Source of the DNA: Paramacrobiotus metropolitanus
Lineage: Eukaryota > Tardigrada > Eutardigrada > Parachela > Macrobiotidae
Direction: 5' to 3'
Length of the DNA stretch: 64,000 nt
NCBI RefSeq assembly: GCF_019649055.1
Contig: NW_026570313.1
Span: forward strand, 62,001-126,000
Below the pieces are notes generated by a model. The model was given only the letters and a program-made list of their open reading frames with translations, did not search any database and was not told the origin of the DNA. How positions within the stretch are numbered: position 1 is the first letter of the stretch; every line of letters begins with the position of its first letter. Below are positions 19,491-29,814 of this stretch, piece by piece. Made by a program: the position numbers and the translations under genes.

Positions 19491-20363
19491 ATGGATCAGT
19501 ACAAAGGCTGTTTATTAGACGCATTGATTGGAGAATGCATCGAAACACCCCTGAAACGCCCCACGTCTTGTCACATGAACTTGGTGGGGGTGCGTAGCAA
19601 GGTCTCGACTTACTGGGAAAAATTCTTAATAACGCACGCTTACGCCAAGTCTCTACTGGATACCGGCTTTTTTGCTATGGAGAATGCCGCACGACTATGT
19701 AGCCAAACCTTTTACCACAACTACACTAAACGCCGAGCTTTTGGTAAACTGACCACCATTATTGCCAGTTGGAAACATTCTCCCCCAAAAGACTGGACCG
19801 CTGCGGCCACGACAGTCCGTAACCGGGGCACAGAGTGTAACGCTGCCACTTGGATAACAGCGTTTCCCTTGTACTTCTACAATCGTACGGAGCAGATGAG
19901 TTTCTCTGTAGACCGTGTAGCTCGACTCACCCACTCCTCCAATGAAGCTGCCGCTGGAACACAATTGCAGGCCTATGCCATCAGTCTGGCTCTAAAGAAT
20001 CCACAGCTGACCGAGCTGGAGTTTCTATCCGCTCTTGTTGAGTACAGCAATAAGTCTCTCCCCGGATGCGTACGTGAGAAATTTTATACTCGTATGATGA
20101 TTGTTTTGGACTACGCGCAACGTGTCGAACCAAAGGAGAAACTGTTCAAAGCTATTGGCGTCGGTACTAGCCCCTTGGAAGCCGTCCCTTTGGCTGTTTA
20201 CTGCGCTGCTATTGGTCGCCGTAGTAGTTATTCCTTCGAATCCACTCACCACGCGACAATGTTAACCGGAGGATGCACAGATGCCATCGGCATTATGGCT
20301 TGTGCTATTGCGGGGGCTTGGTCTGGATTTTCAAGCATACCCGACAATCTAGCTGGTAACTAG
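19491..20363 (+). CDS. ADP-ribosylhydrolase (ARH3-like), probably inactive
   Basis: 290 aa from the ATG at 19491; the frame is open further upstream, but family similarity begins here (DQYKGCLLDALIGECIE, like the RxxGxLxGxxxGDxxG start). The central block FLITHAYAKSLLDTGFF aligns with the usual YTDDTxxxxxLL segment, and GGCTDAIGIMACAIAGAWSG with GGDTDTIGAxxGAIxGA. ARH enzymes remove ADP-ribose using two magnesium ions held by the DDT and DTDT residues. Here the two Asp of the first motif are absent and the second reads CTDA, so catalysis is unlikely. A poly(A) signal AATAAA follows at 20516. It is a single-exon gene and could be a retrocopy. Confidence 0.72.
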   Translation: MDQYKGCLLDALIGECIETPLKRPTSCHMNLVGVRSKVSTYWEKFLITHAYAKSLLDTGFFAMENAARLCSQTFYHNYTKRRAFGKLTTIIASWKHSPPKDWTAAATTVRNRGTECNAATWITAFPLYFYNRTEQMSFSVDRVARLTHSSNEAAAGTQLQAYAISLALKNPQLTELEFLSALVEYSNKSLPGCVREKFYTRMMIVLDYAQRVEPKEKLFKAIGVGTSPLEAVPLAVYCAAIGRRSSYSFESTHHATMLTGGCTDAIGIMACAIAGAWSGFSSIPDNLAGN

Positions 20364-20515
20364 GACGGGCAGGAGCAGGTGTCTGCCTTAGCCGAAGAAC
20401 TGTGCAATTACGTCAGTAAACTTCACAACTTTTACTGTACTGTAACTCCTGCGTATGTTCATGCGGCCTAATTTGTTTTGCTTAAACTTTGTTCGTTGTT
20501 ATTCGGTGAAAACAA

Positions 20516-20521
20516 AATAAA
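20516..20521 (+). terminator. poly(A) signal after the ARH3-like gene
   Basis: AATAAA about 150 bases after the stop codon at 20361-20363, in an A-rich context, followed by a repetitive GGTTCGG-rich stretch. Confidence 0.45.
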
Positions 20522-20642
20522 AGAGGGTGGGGAAAAATAAACAAAAGAAAGGAGATCCCGAACGGTTCGGCTCGGTTCTGACCGGTTCGATTCTGGGCGG
20601 TTCGGTTCGGTTCCGACCAATCAGAGAAGGGGGCGTGCCTGA

Positions 20643-20678
20643 CCAATCAGAGTGTCTGCTATCTTAACTGGTACACTA
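20643..20678 (+). repeat. 36-bp terminus shared with 31562-31597
   Basis: The two 36-base segments differ at one position (TTAACTGG against TTAGCTGG) and begin CCAATCAGAGTGTC. A second CCAAT box and a GC-rich box lie just upstream in both places. Relative to the family gene the two copies point in opposite directions, one against exon A and one against exon B, as the two ends of a TIR transposon would. Confidence 0.6.
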
Positions 20679-20696
20679 CGCGGGACCGGAGCGATA

Positions 20697-21090
20697 CGAC
20701 AGGAGAAGCGCAGGCTCTGGTGCGCTGTCATCCAGACGGTGTCTGGATTTGGACCCCGGGTAGAGTCATCCCCCTTGACAACATCCGCTATCGCAATTTT
20801 GATTTGGCTCACGTGGAGCGGTCATACGTGAGCGTCCGCGAGCTGCTTCCGAGGCAGCAGGTCAGTCTGCCGCCCTCGGAGGCCGAATTAAACGAGCGCC
20901 GCGTGGTAGAGGGTGATTTTGTCATTCGCTCGTGCCCTTTACCCAGCACCTCTCATTCCAGCCAGTCTTCGCTGCTCGCGGGGTCTTTAATGCTAAGTTA
21001 GGCGGGAGCAACGAGGTCTTGTTAACGGCCGTGCTCATTCGGGAGATACTCTATTTGCAGCCTCGAAATGCCACTCCACTGACCAATAAG
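20697..21090 (+). pseudogene. stray exon B half of an F-box family gene
   Basis: LVRCHPDGVWIWTPGRVIPL at about 20717 matches the exon B start LLRRHPDGAWIWYPG of the copy at 51474. EGDFVIRSCPLP follows, as in intact copies. The frame is then lost, and homology continues in another frame with ILYLQPRNATPLT near 21060. Exon A, F-box exon C and exon D are absent nearby. It begins 20 bases after the 36-bp transposon-like terminus. Confidence 0.72.
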
Positions 21091-21248
21091 TAAATGGTAA
21101 GCAAGACACAAGCAATGCAGAATTAACTTTATTCAGTAAGCGTAATAATGAGGGCGCCCTGGTTGACACATTCAAAATGAAAAATCCCCTCCAGATGGCA
21201 GGGGAAGAGAAGGTTCCTAAAATACTCTGAGCTCTGCCACGTTGTAGT

Positions 21249-21330
21249 TTAAGGGAAGCGACCCAGAACACGCGTGCCGAATTCGTGTATCTGCGCGAAA
21301 ACTTTCACTTTCGCGCACTCCCAAGGACTT
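21249..21330 (+). repeat. single end of the TTAA palindromic element
   Basis: TTAAGGGAAGCGACCC ... CCGAATTCGTG ... TTTCGCGCACT matches the left end at 36935. The rest of the element is missing. Confidence 0.55.
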
Positions 21331-21457
21331 TTTCGCTTAGCGCTCAGCCGACAGAAAACTTTCGCTCGTTAAAAGCGATCAATTCTAGCGCAAAAGGAGG
21401 ATTCTTAGCTGCTCTCCTTTCGATTCTAGGAACACTAGTTGCATCATTTTTAACAAA

Positions 21458-22240
21458 ATGAAGACCTACGTTCTTGTACCTGAGTCAGAATTTTCTGCTT
21501 CCGGCAAGGCTAAAGCCACATCATGGCAAAAGGCTGATGAAATTCGTAGTGCCATGACTGATGATTTGCTGGCTCGTGCCGCGTATCAGACTAAGCCTCC
21601 CGACCATGAACCACGGGTCATCAAATCGATCGAACACATACCAAACATTCCTTCCCAAAAAAACTATAGTACTCAAGCTGCGCCTCCACTTGCCGATGAA
21701 TGAACACAAGCGACTGAACCCCCGATCGTTCAGTATCTACCAAGTGAGCCGGTATATATCCAAAGTGAACCCACAATACAATATATCGAACGCAAACCTA
21801 TTGTTCAGTATATCGAGCGCGATCCCGTTGTGCAGTATATCGAACGTGATCAAGTTGTAATATACGGTATAGACACTGGTAACACTTGTTTACAAACGCA
21901 GCAGAAAAGCGGCTCCTGATAAGGTTCCCGCTCTACCCACGACGCGTGCTCGAAAAGCGATTACACCCAGGGTACCGCAGTTGGATGCTTTACCGGCCCC
22001 TTCGACTTCCCAGGCCTTACCCGCACCAGAAAATTTAAAAGCTTTACCCACCCCATCAACTTCAAAAGCCTTACCAGCGGCTCCGACACATAAAGCATTG
22101 ACGTATACAGAACCAACAGAAACACGTACCATCAAGAATGACGTTGAAAGAGCTATGATGACTTATTAAGGCGTAAGACCACAAAATCTACTGGTCCTCC
22201 TAGAAAGAAGCAAAAGACACAGAAGGGTGGTTGGCTCAGC
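21458..22240 (+). pseudogene. Polinton Pro/Ala-rich protein with YIER repeats, frame broken
   Basis: ATG at 21458 (MKTYVLVPESEF) opens a frame broken by TGA at 21701 but continuing with three QYIERxPxV repeats up to about 21920. In another frame, 21920-22170 encodes an Ala/Leu/Pro-rich stretch (ALPAPSTSQALPAPENLKAL) followed by basic residues near the integrase start. These pieces look like one protein damaged by a nonsense change and a frameshift. Its place just before the integrase and its low-complexity make-up suggest a Polinton accessory protein. No function can be named. Confidence 0.5.
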
Positions 22241-23314
22241 TATGCATGATGGCAACACTGGACGATATTTATTTAGATGCTTCTAACCCTGGTAGTCTGG
22301 GAGGCGTCGAGCGCGTATACCGGGAAGCGCAAAATCACGGATTTTCGCATCAGCAAGTAGAAGAGCATTTACAAAGCAAAGACGCTTATACTCAACATAA
22401 ACCCTTTCGGTCAAAATTTAAACGCCAAAAGATTTTATCGTTTAATAACGGTGACCAGCACCAAACTGACTTGGCAGATATGCAAAAATTTGCGAACGAC
22501 AATAAAGATCTCAAGTATTTACTAACTTGCGTCGATTGTTTTTCTCGCTACGGCTGGGCCGAGCAAGCCCGTCAAATCCAAGAACCGAAAGAAATTATTC
22601 GTGCTCTGTGTAATATATATAAGGAATCCGATCGACCATTGCGCTGTCAAAGCAATAACGGGAAAGAATTTGTGAATAAAAAACTGAAAAGAATTGTTTA
22701 CTGATCACAACATTAGATTTTTTACAACAAAAAACGACGATGGTAAATGTGCTATGGTAGAACGATATAACCGAACAATTAAAGAACGTCTTTACGTGTA
22801 CATGACAGAGGGTAATACTTACAAGTACCTCGATGTTTTACTTGACATTTTAAAATCGTATAATAACTCTGTTCACTCTAGTATAGGGTTTGCCCCCAGT
22901 CAAGTGGATGTGGATGAAGCGCGCATCATACGCCAAGATATGATAGGCGAGCCACAGGCAAAGAAGCCTATGTTTCAGGTTGGGGATCACATGCGAATTG
23001 CCAAGAGGAAGCAAACATTCGAAAAAGGATACGAGACCAATTACACTGAAGAAATTTTTAAAATTGTACAAGTTAAAAAACGGCAAAACCACTATATTTA
23101 TGCTTTAGAGTACTTGGGAAAAAATTGCGAAAAAAATTATCGAGACTTCTATACCAGTGAACTGTCAAAATTTATTATGACCGACCGACCGTTTCATCTT
23201 ATATCGCGCATATTAATGGATAGAACGTACAAGGGAAAACAGCGATACCTAATACGGTGGTACGGTTACGGCCCTGCCTACGACTCTTGGGAAAACAAAG
23301 AAGACCTAAAATGA
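22231..23314 (+). pseudogene. Polinton retroviral-type integrase with chromodomain, frameshifted
   Basis: The first part (22231-22704) has the Polinton-type N terminus IYLDASNPGSLGGVERVYR, then YTQHKPFRSKFKR and the catalytic-core start HQTDLADMQKF. The second part (22694-23314), in another frame, has IRFFTTKND and the acidic region MVERYNRTIKER, then an SH3-like stretch and a C-terminal chromodomain (YLIRWYGYGPAYDSWENKEDL). Of the D,D,E triad, the first D and the E are present, but the second D position reads QSNNGKEF in place of the usual QTDxGxEF. The frame break near 22695 and the D-to-N change both argue for loss of strand-transfer activity. The stop overlaps the next gene's start as ATGA. 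Confidence 0.83.
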
Positions 23315-24036
23315 GTTTTTATATGACACTACCGTCTTCCGCATCTCACAATATTTATTCTGAAAATCGTTGTGGAAAATTCACAACTTTGATAGCCAAA
23401 GGCATCGATCTTGACGGAAGCTGGAAAGTCGGTCTTTCCGAAATAGTTTTACCACCGATGCGTCTCCGATTTACTGAGGGTTTGACAGTGCTTGTTAAAA
23501 CCACGACTACCCCGAGACACAGTTGGGATATAAACAAAGACTCATACAACGACGAAAATCAACTGATTCGGAAAATAAACTTTCTGCTGCGTAATAAGGA
23601 CACCATCTTTGGACATATTGACGTGACTGGTAGCTCTACACAACTGGTGGTAAATCCAGATTCCGAGCTCACGTTTCAAGGATCAGAGTACACGAGGGCG
23701 CCGGGTTTATTGCAAGGGTACTCTTATGCCGGTGCCGGCGGGGAAACGTACCAGTTACGGCCGGGCAAACAGAGTCGTGTTGTGCATGTTTACTGCGACA
23801 AAATTAAGCACGGGTTTGTCGGTGATGCAATGGTACCGTTGCTACGAACAATCGCTACCGTCGCCAGTTCCTATACTGAGACTGCATTAATTTACGAAAA
23901 TCCGTATTACGTGCCACTTGCCAAACACACCTTTCAAACCATCGAATTAAAACTCGCAGATGATTTAGGGACAGAAGTATCGTTTCATCCCGGTACCACG
24001 ATAATAAAATTACATTTTCGACCCAAAAAACGCTGA
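23311..24036 (+). CDS. Polinton penton-like minor capsid protein
   Basis: 241 aa, intact. The start is placed at 23311 because MSFYMTLPSSAS matches the usual first residues of this family, and the ATG overlaps the integrase stop by four bases. Early motifs include LDGSWKVGLSEIVLP, the hallmark segment of the single-jelly-roll penton proteins of Polintons and related viruses. In that family it forms the capsid vertices. The remainder is beta-rich and ends in a basic tail. It is the only capsid gene here without an obvious break. The next gene begins within about 30 bases. Confidence 0.8.
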   Translation: MSFYMTLPSSASHNIYSENRCGKFTTLIAKGIDLDGSWKVGLSEIVLPPMRLRFTEGLTVLVKTTTTPRHSWDINKDSYNDENQLIRKINFLLRNKDTIFGHIDVTGSSTQLVVNPDSELTFQGSEYTRAPGLLQGYSYAGAGGETYQLRPGKQSRVVHVYCDKIKHGFVGDAMVPLLRTIATVASSYTETALIYENPYYVPLAKHTFQTIELKLADDLGTEVSFHPGTTIIKLHFRPKKR

Positions 24037-24061
24037 AAAAATAGTACCTCAAGAGCACAAA

Positions 24062-24450
24062 TTTGATGAAAATCGTTATTTGCAAGCTTTCAGCCGACAA
24101 CATGGGTTTGGTATGGCGGTATACCGCGGCGCCCCCATGACCGGTGCAGGGTTTTGGGGGAAAGTTATCGGTTCTGCTAAGGGAATTTTCAGCAAAGCCG
24201 CACCTCATATAAGTTGATAACAAAGGCTCAGCCTCATAGGAAAAATATGGCCCATAAAGCTGTCGAGTCGGCAATTGACAAGGCCGTTAAGCATGTTAGT
24301 GACAAGCTGAAACAACAGCAGGGATCGGGTATTAAGAGCCGAAAACGACGCAAAGTAGTCTCTACAGAACGACAACTTGCAATTGACGCACTTAAAGACA
24401 AACTAAAATGGCTCTTATTGAAAGCGATCCTGAACCTTTTATGCTCCTAG
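24062..24450 (+). pseudogene. small basic Polinton protein (pVI/pX-like), split
   Basis: An open frame with QHGFGMAVYRGAPMTGAGF, then WGKVIGSAKGIFSKAAPHIS, ends at 24213. Another frame resumes at 24214-24450 with HKAVESAIDKAVKHVSDKL and a basic run GIKSRKRRK. A Gly-rich start, an amphipathic alanine/lysine helix and a basic stretch are typical of the small membrane-active or core protein between minor and major capsid genes in Polintons. One frameshift splits it. Identification is by position and composition, not a firm motif. Confidence 0.6.
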
Positions 24451-25194
24451 AGAGCCATTAATTTTATCTTCCGGCGACTCTTACCTAAAGGTGGAATACG
24501 CGTGATCATGATATCGGGCCAACACAAGCACCATCGGACACACCTGGCGATTATGTTTTTACCATTGCGCCGTGTCAAACTGAACTTATTAGTTTGGCGG
24601 ATGTTCGATTTTATTGTGATCTGTACGTAACTGACTCTAAAGGGGACTGCCCACGGATGATGCCTGCTTGACAACCGTAATATTTTGGATAGTTTATTTG
24701 AACAGGTAATTGTCACCCTGTGTGGTCGCAATATTTCTGACAGTAGCTCCATGTACCATTTGCGGGGGTACATTGAGAATCTTCTAGGCTACACTAAGCG
24801 AGCGCAGGCTTCACAATTACAACTGTCTGGATTTGCCATGGATACGTTACTGTGGAAGCAAGATCCATATTACGAAGCCAAAGTTAACAATGAAAGGATC
24901 TTTTTTAGCAAAGGGGCAGAGCTTAGACGAATGTGGCTACGAGCTTGCCGCCCATTGCAATTAACTGGAAAGCTGCATAGTGATCTGTTTCAACAGGACA
25001 AACCCCTGATACCGGGTGTCGAGTTGAGTATTGAACTGGTGCGCAATAAAAACAGTCTAGTCTTTATGACAGATAGCGATTTATCAAAAACAAAATCTGT
25101 AATTATCAAAAACCCTCGCTTAAAAATTATAAAATACGAGCCGTCGCCCGATTTTCTAGCAGTTAGTTTCAACAAATGCAAAGTACCACATTGA
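24408..25194 (+). pseudogene. Polinton major capsid protein, N-terminal part broken
   Basis: The start MALIESDPEPFMLL at 24408 meets a stop after 17 codons. Fragments in other frames (YVFTIAPCQTELISLADVRF near 24550-24610) precede a long open part from 24685 to 25194. That part has LRGYIENLLGY, then LTGKLHSDLFQQDKPLIPGV, both signatures of the double-jelly-roll major capsid protein of Polintons. The intact family protein is several hundred residues; the C-terminal third here may also be missing. At least two frame breaks make it non-functional. Confidence 0.78.
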
Positions 25195-25349
25195 ACGTGT
25201 TGCCATGCAACATTTACAAAAAAACACGCCATTAAAAAAAATAAAACAATCGACAACATTAGATCAAAAAGAAATACTGTATGCGATTCACGATAACAAA
25301 AAATATGCTTACGAACTGTGAAGTAAATGGGCAATGTTGCCCAAGAGGC

Positions 25350-26345
25350 TCGGAGCCGCGAAACGTCAACTTTCTTGCGCACGACTTTCTCCGCGTCATC
25401 CTAGTTTTCATAGACGACGAAGCCGAACCGCTGCGGACCAATGCTAGCGTCCGACAGCCACAGGTCAATGACTTTCACATCCTTCCCATCCACGCGCTTA
25501 CAGCTGTCGCGGATCATCCAATCAGCGACGGCATTGTTGGTGAGTCCGCGCAGGTCCAGGTAGACGCGATCCCCCACGGACTTCTCATCCCACCGTGGTG
25601 GACCGGAACCCGCCTACACAAGCCAAGAGGGCGGAAATCAGTATAATCAGCTCTTGTTTCTTTAACTGCTCTTAAAACGTGTAAAGTGAAGTTTGAGCAA
25701 AGCGTGCGTATCAGCCACATTCATGATAACCACCGCGTAGCACAACTAATACCCAACACCGGAACACCAATTATCAATAAATTACTACATCACTGAATTA
25801 TCATGATGGAAAGAAAATGAACAAAAAATCGGTATTTAGCGTGGATAAATTTCAAATTTAATTATTCTGACCGGAAAAATCCGTAATTAAATCCCAAAAA
25901 GTTAGCTGAATAAATATAAACTTATAATGCGTGCCGATAAAAATTTTTAAAAAAATAAAAGCTGGATTTATTAGCGAACTCACCGCTGCCGCCGCCCACT
26001 CCACATCCTCCACCGCCGCGGCCGCCGTAGCCTCTTCCGCCGCCACTACTTCCGTCGTCCAGGCAGCTGCGCGAGATGTGGCCTGACTGGCTGCACTTGT
26101 AGCAGGAAAAGCCGCCGCCACCGCCGTATCCTCCACGATGTCCCCCGCCGCTGTGCTGGCCACGCGGTCACGCGGCTTGGGCAAGGCCACACGCAGCTCG
26201 GATCCGCCCAGCTCCTGTCCGCTGACGTTGCTGATGGCGCTCTTCGCGTCGCTCTAGTCTTTGGACTTCTCATCCGGGTCGGCGCACCCTGGAAGCCGCC
26301 GCCTCGGCGGAACGAACGTCCGCTACCTGAATAGTCGCTATCCAT
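25350..26345 (-). pseudogene. RRM and CCHC zinc-knuckle RNA-binding protein, broken
   Basis: ATG at 26345 opens MDSDYSGSGRSFRRGGGFQG. A shift of frame then gives an RRM end (SDAKSAISNVSGQELGGSEL) with an in-frame TAG just before it, and a CCHC knuckle CYKCSQSGHISRSC in a Gly-rich context (about 26050-26110), then GGRGYGGRGG-type repeats to near 25985. After an AT-rich gap, 25620-25370 encodes RRM-like VYLDLRGL (RNP2) and RFGFVVYEN (RNP1) followed by a stop. The mix resembles SR or glycine-rich RNA-binding proteins. Stops and frame changes indicate a pseudogene; the AT-rich gap could be a retained intron. Confidence 0.6.
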
Positions 26346-27840
26346 GGCTGAAATGCCTTGGGCTTCTACACACAAGCGTTGCACACAATAAACATGCTGC
26401 TTAAATCGCCAGTAGAATTGAAAAAGAACAGGCAAGGGAGAAAACATTGGGGAAATCCCATTACACGGCGGCGACCCAAGCGGTATTCTATGTATTCATT
26501 TCAGGTGGAAATTCGGCAAATCGCTACAGTTTTACGGAAAACTTCGATGGATTAATTATCTCGCAACAGTCCATGAATTTTCTCATACAAAATCAGCCAG
26601 AGAATGTCAATACAGGAACAAGGAAATCGGTTTTCCGCGCAGGACCCACACGAATCACCGCGGCGGTCTACGCAGCAATCTAGCGTAAAATAAATTCTAT
26701 AAACTTAAAAATCACGTACCTGAGATGGAATGGGACGCAAACTGGTACTTCACGCAAACAAGAATCACTGAAACACCACGAAGCAGCCGATGGACGCTGC
26801 CTGGAACCCCGAAAACACCACGAACCCGCTTCTCCCATTGAGACAGCCATCGCTTTTCCGACTGGCAATTAAGCTTCAAAACAATGCAGCGTGCTGCGCG
26901 GCGATGACGTCGTCTCAGCCGCAGTGATTTCTAGACGCACGCAGGCAACACGCTATAAGCGGCACGGCAGTAGCATGCGTGCACGTGTACAGTGCGGCAG
27001 CTTGTACGAGTAGCGTGGCATGATAACAGCAGCAGCCAATCACAAGGCTGGTAATACCGTAAGTACAGTACATCTTATCGATTTTTATCAGCTTCTTTTC
27101 GGAAACAGCCGACTCGCATGTTTTGGAATGCGGTCATTGCTCTGTGCGGCATTGCGCAATCCAGCGCTACCCTGGGCAGGAAAAAGATAACAAAAACCGA
27201 TTGGACAATCTGCGGAATTGCTTATTTCCCTTTATCTGCATGTTAAATGGCTGGGCATGGTCACTGACATCGCGATACTGTGCGATATGGAAATATGAAT
27301 ACAATCAACAACAACAATGGTCATGGTTGTTTTTTTAACGGTGAAATTTCTATCCTTTCATTTAGTGTGTACCAACGCTGGCTTTTTTATTCTATGAAGT
27401 GGCTATTGCCGGATAACAGTAAAAATATAATCAAAATTTATTATCGGCAAAATGACATCGACGTGAACCGCAAATTAATTGATGTAAAATTGGCTATTGA
27501 TCTCGTTGTAAGTGCGCTGTCATTCTAATTTTTAAGTGCCATACTGGCACGCCTAGTAAAAAATAGGATTTAACTGCAAATTCACAAATCCGTGTCGCAT
27601 CGTTTTTGTTAACAGCCGTTAAACAGTAGGGCAGAGAAAAGATCAAAAATTCTTGTCAAAAAAAACGTCTCCACACACCGAAACAAAATGGGTAGCTGGT
27701 GGCGGGCACAGAAATCCACAACAACTCCACCATCACTTGCGCAGCAAAAAAACCCGAGAAAGTAAACTGAAGATGAAACGACAAACCACTCTGCACCCGC
27801 TCAGCACCACCCGACAGAGGAAACTTTCAATACTGTCGCC
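26346..27840. other. no gene supported
   Basis: Only short unrelated frames are present. 26346-26700 could include the promoter and 5' UTR of the RNA-binding gene on the minus strand. The rest shows no repeat or RNA gene I can recognise. Confidence 0.45.
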
Positions 27841-27846
27841 CGCCGT

Positions 27847-29800
27847 TCAGGTGGCGGTCTTGGCGCCCTTGCCGGGGCTGTTGGGGCCCTTGGAGGCCTT
27901 GCGCTCGCGCGGCCCCTCCCCCCGCTCCAGGGGCAGGGGGCCGGCGGCCGGGGCGGGGTGCGGCCCGCGGACGGGCAGCGTGTTGTTGCCCATGCAGTGG
28001 AAGATGCCGCCGCGCGACTGAATGGCCACCATGATAATCCACTCCTGCTCTACCAGCTCAACCATTTTAATCCACTACAACACACCAAACAACTCCCTGA
28101 ATTATACCGCTTTTTTCCCAACTTTTTCCCGTATTGTTGTCCACTACACATCCACCAATACATCGCAGTTATTTTTTCACTCTTTCTTCCATAATTTTCA
28201 TTTATTTATTTGCATTCTTTTTTATTCTTGGCAATTTTATTTACTTACATTTTTTCATTCTAGTTTTTATTTTAAAAGCCTTTTGCATTTGAGTTATTTA
28301 CTGGTTTTACAATTTTTTAAATTACCTTTTTATCTACGAGTACCTACTTACGTTACGAGTACATCTGCGTTATTTATTACGCATTTTTTTACCCAGACGT
28401 GTGTTTTCATTTCCGTTTTTTATTTATTTACATTTCCCTTTATTTTGCTGGCATTTTTAAATTATTAGCATTTTAATGTTTCTCACTTAAAGAATTTTTA
28501 CTGGCGCCTCCTTATTAATACCCATTTTTCAATAATATTTTCTTATTCTATACAAGAGGATAAATAACAATTAACCGGCCTGTCACCAGTGCGGCGGCCC
28601 TCTTGCCTACAGTGCGCAGCGTCTCCCGACCGATCTCGGCCTTCTTGATGCGCTCCCAGGAGGGATGTTTGGGGCAGTTCTTTTTAAATAACGAGCAGAA
28701 GCGCCGCTCCCCGTCGGCGTCCTCGTCGCTTAGCGGGTAGCCGCACACCTCGTGCTCATCCACGGCCTCCTTGAAGTGCTCCGGACAGATGACCTTCAGG
28801 CGCTTGCAGTACCGTCAGTACGTCATCGTTTTGGGGTTCAGCGTGTCGCAGAAGATGTTGGACTAGGTGGCCGTGATGAAGGCCGACCCGTACGACGTCT
28901 GGTTCTCCAGCTGTTCACCCAGAAAGCATTCACGAACTGAATTTATTTTGAGTTATTTTTAACTGATTTTTATTATCATTTTGATTTTCTTTCACAATTA
29001 TTGGCTCCGTAACAAGAAACCAGCCACCGATAAACTACTTCAAATTACCCCAAAAAACTAATATTAATTATTGGGGTGCATACGGTTACAACTTACAACC
29101 AACGCTACGACTTGTGCAATAATAAATTCACAATTAATACAACATGAACCGGGAAAAAATGCAGAATAATAATTAACAGCCTCGGGCACAACAAATGCCA
29201 ATTAATAAGTACGTAATTGCAAATTATAAACTGCAATTCCGATAAAATATTATTGTTGACCGAAAGTGCTCCTGCACCATTAATGATTATTGACTAATTG
29301 CTAGCCTCACCATAGTTAAAAAATATTTCAAATAAATTTACAATACATTAATTCATGAAATAAAATTACTGCTAAAAGCGAATCAACACATCAATGTTCT
29401 ACAGTACGAATTAATCTGTGAAGCAGGCGTGTCGGGTGGTGGGTTTTACCTTGCTGGAGCAGGCCTCGAAGTGCTTGAGGGCGGTGCGGATGGAGACGAG
29501 GCGGCCGCAAGTGATGCAGATGAGGGAGGTGTCCTGCGTGCCCTTGACGGCGTCCTCCTCCGACTCCTGGTCGGCGGCCGGCGGCGTGCGCTTCCCTAGC
29601 CGCATCCCCAGCCTCCAGGTGGGCCTTGCGCGCCTGCAGCTTCTCCAGCATCACCTTGCAGTCGGCCAGCTTCTTGAGGATGCCGTCCATGTCCTTCTGG
29701 TTCAGCAGGGTGGCCGCGTACGTGTGCTGGCCCAACTGCTCCAGACGCTGCGGCATGATCGTCATCAAACGCCTGTGCAAAATTCCCAGTGAACATTTCT
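27847..29800 (-). pseudogene. CFP1/CXXC1 (COMPASS subunit) pseudogene with introns
   Basis: Minus-strand pieces match the C-terminal domain of CXXC finger protein 1, which recruits the SET1 H3K4 methyltransferase. 29790-29600 encodes a coiled coil (KKLADCKVMLEKLQARK). 29600-29453 holds ICITCGRLVSIRTALKHFEAC, ending at a GTAAAA donor. 28909-28560 holds CKRLKVICPEHF, EVCGYPLSDED and KKNCPKHPSWERIKKAEIG. 28065-27847 holds ELVEQEWIIMVAIQSRGG and a C-terminal tail. GC-rich exons alternate with AT-rich intron-like DNA, so it is not a processed copy. A frameshift in the first piece and in-frame TAG and TGA in the second (near 28863 and 28815) disable it. PHD and CXXC domains are not in the window. 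Confidence 0.78.
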
Positions 29801-29814
29801 TCATCTACACGCTA

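Larger units (their letters stand above)
17028..25330. mobile_element. decayed Polinton/Maverick element, no polymerase visible
   Basis: Left part (17028-19130) has leftward genes: truncated packaging ATPase, TBP-like protein, two unknowns. Right part (21458-25194) has rightward genes: Pro-rich protein, chromodomain integrase, penton-type minor capsid, small basic protein and major capsid. Integrase, A32-like ATPase and the two capsid proteins together define Polintons. No protein-primed DNA polymerase B or cysteine protease is seen, and no long terminal inverted repeats were found. Between the halves lie an ARH3-like gene and a stray F-box family exon, so host DNA has entered or two pieces were brought together. 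Several genes carry frameshifts, so the element is dead. Confidence 0.8.

Noticed and set aside
27653-28021. Plus-strand 122-codon frame
   Set aside because: Overlaps the last exon of the CFP1 remnant on the opposite strand; Arg/Pro/Gly content mirrors its GC-rich sequence.
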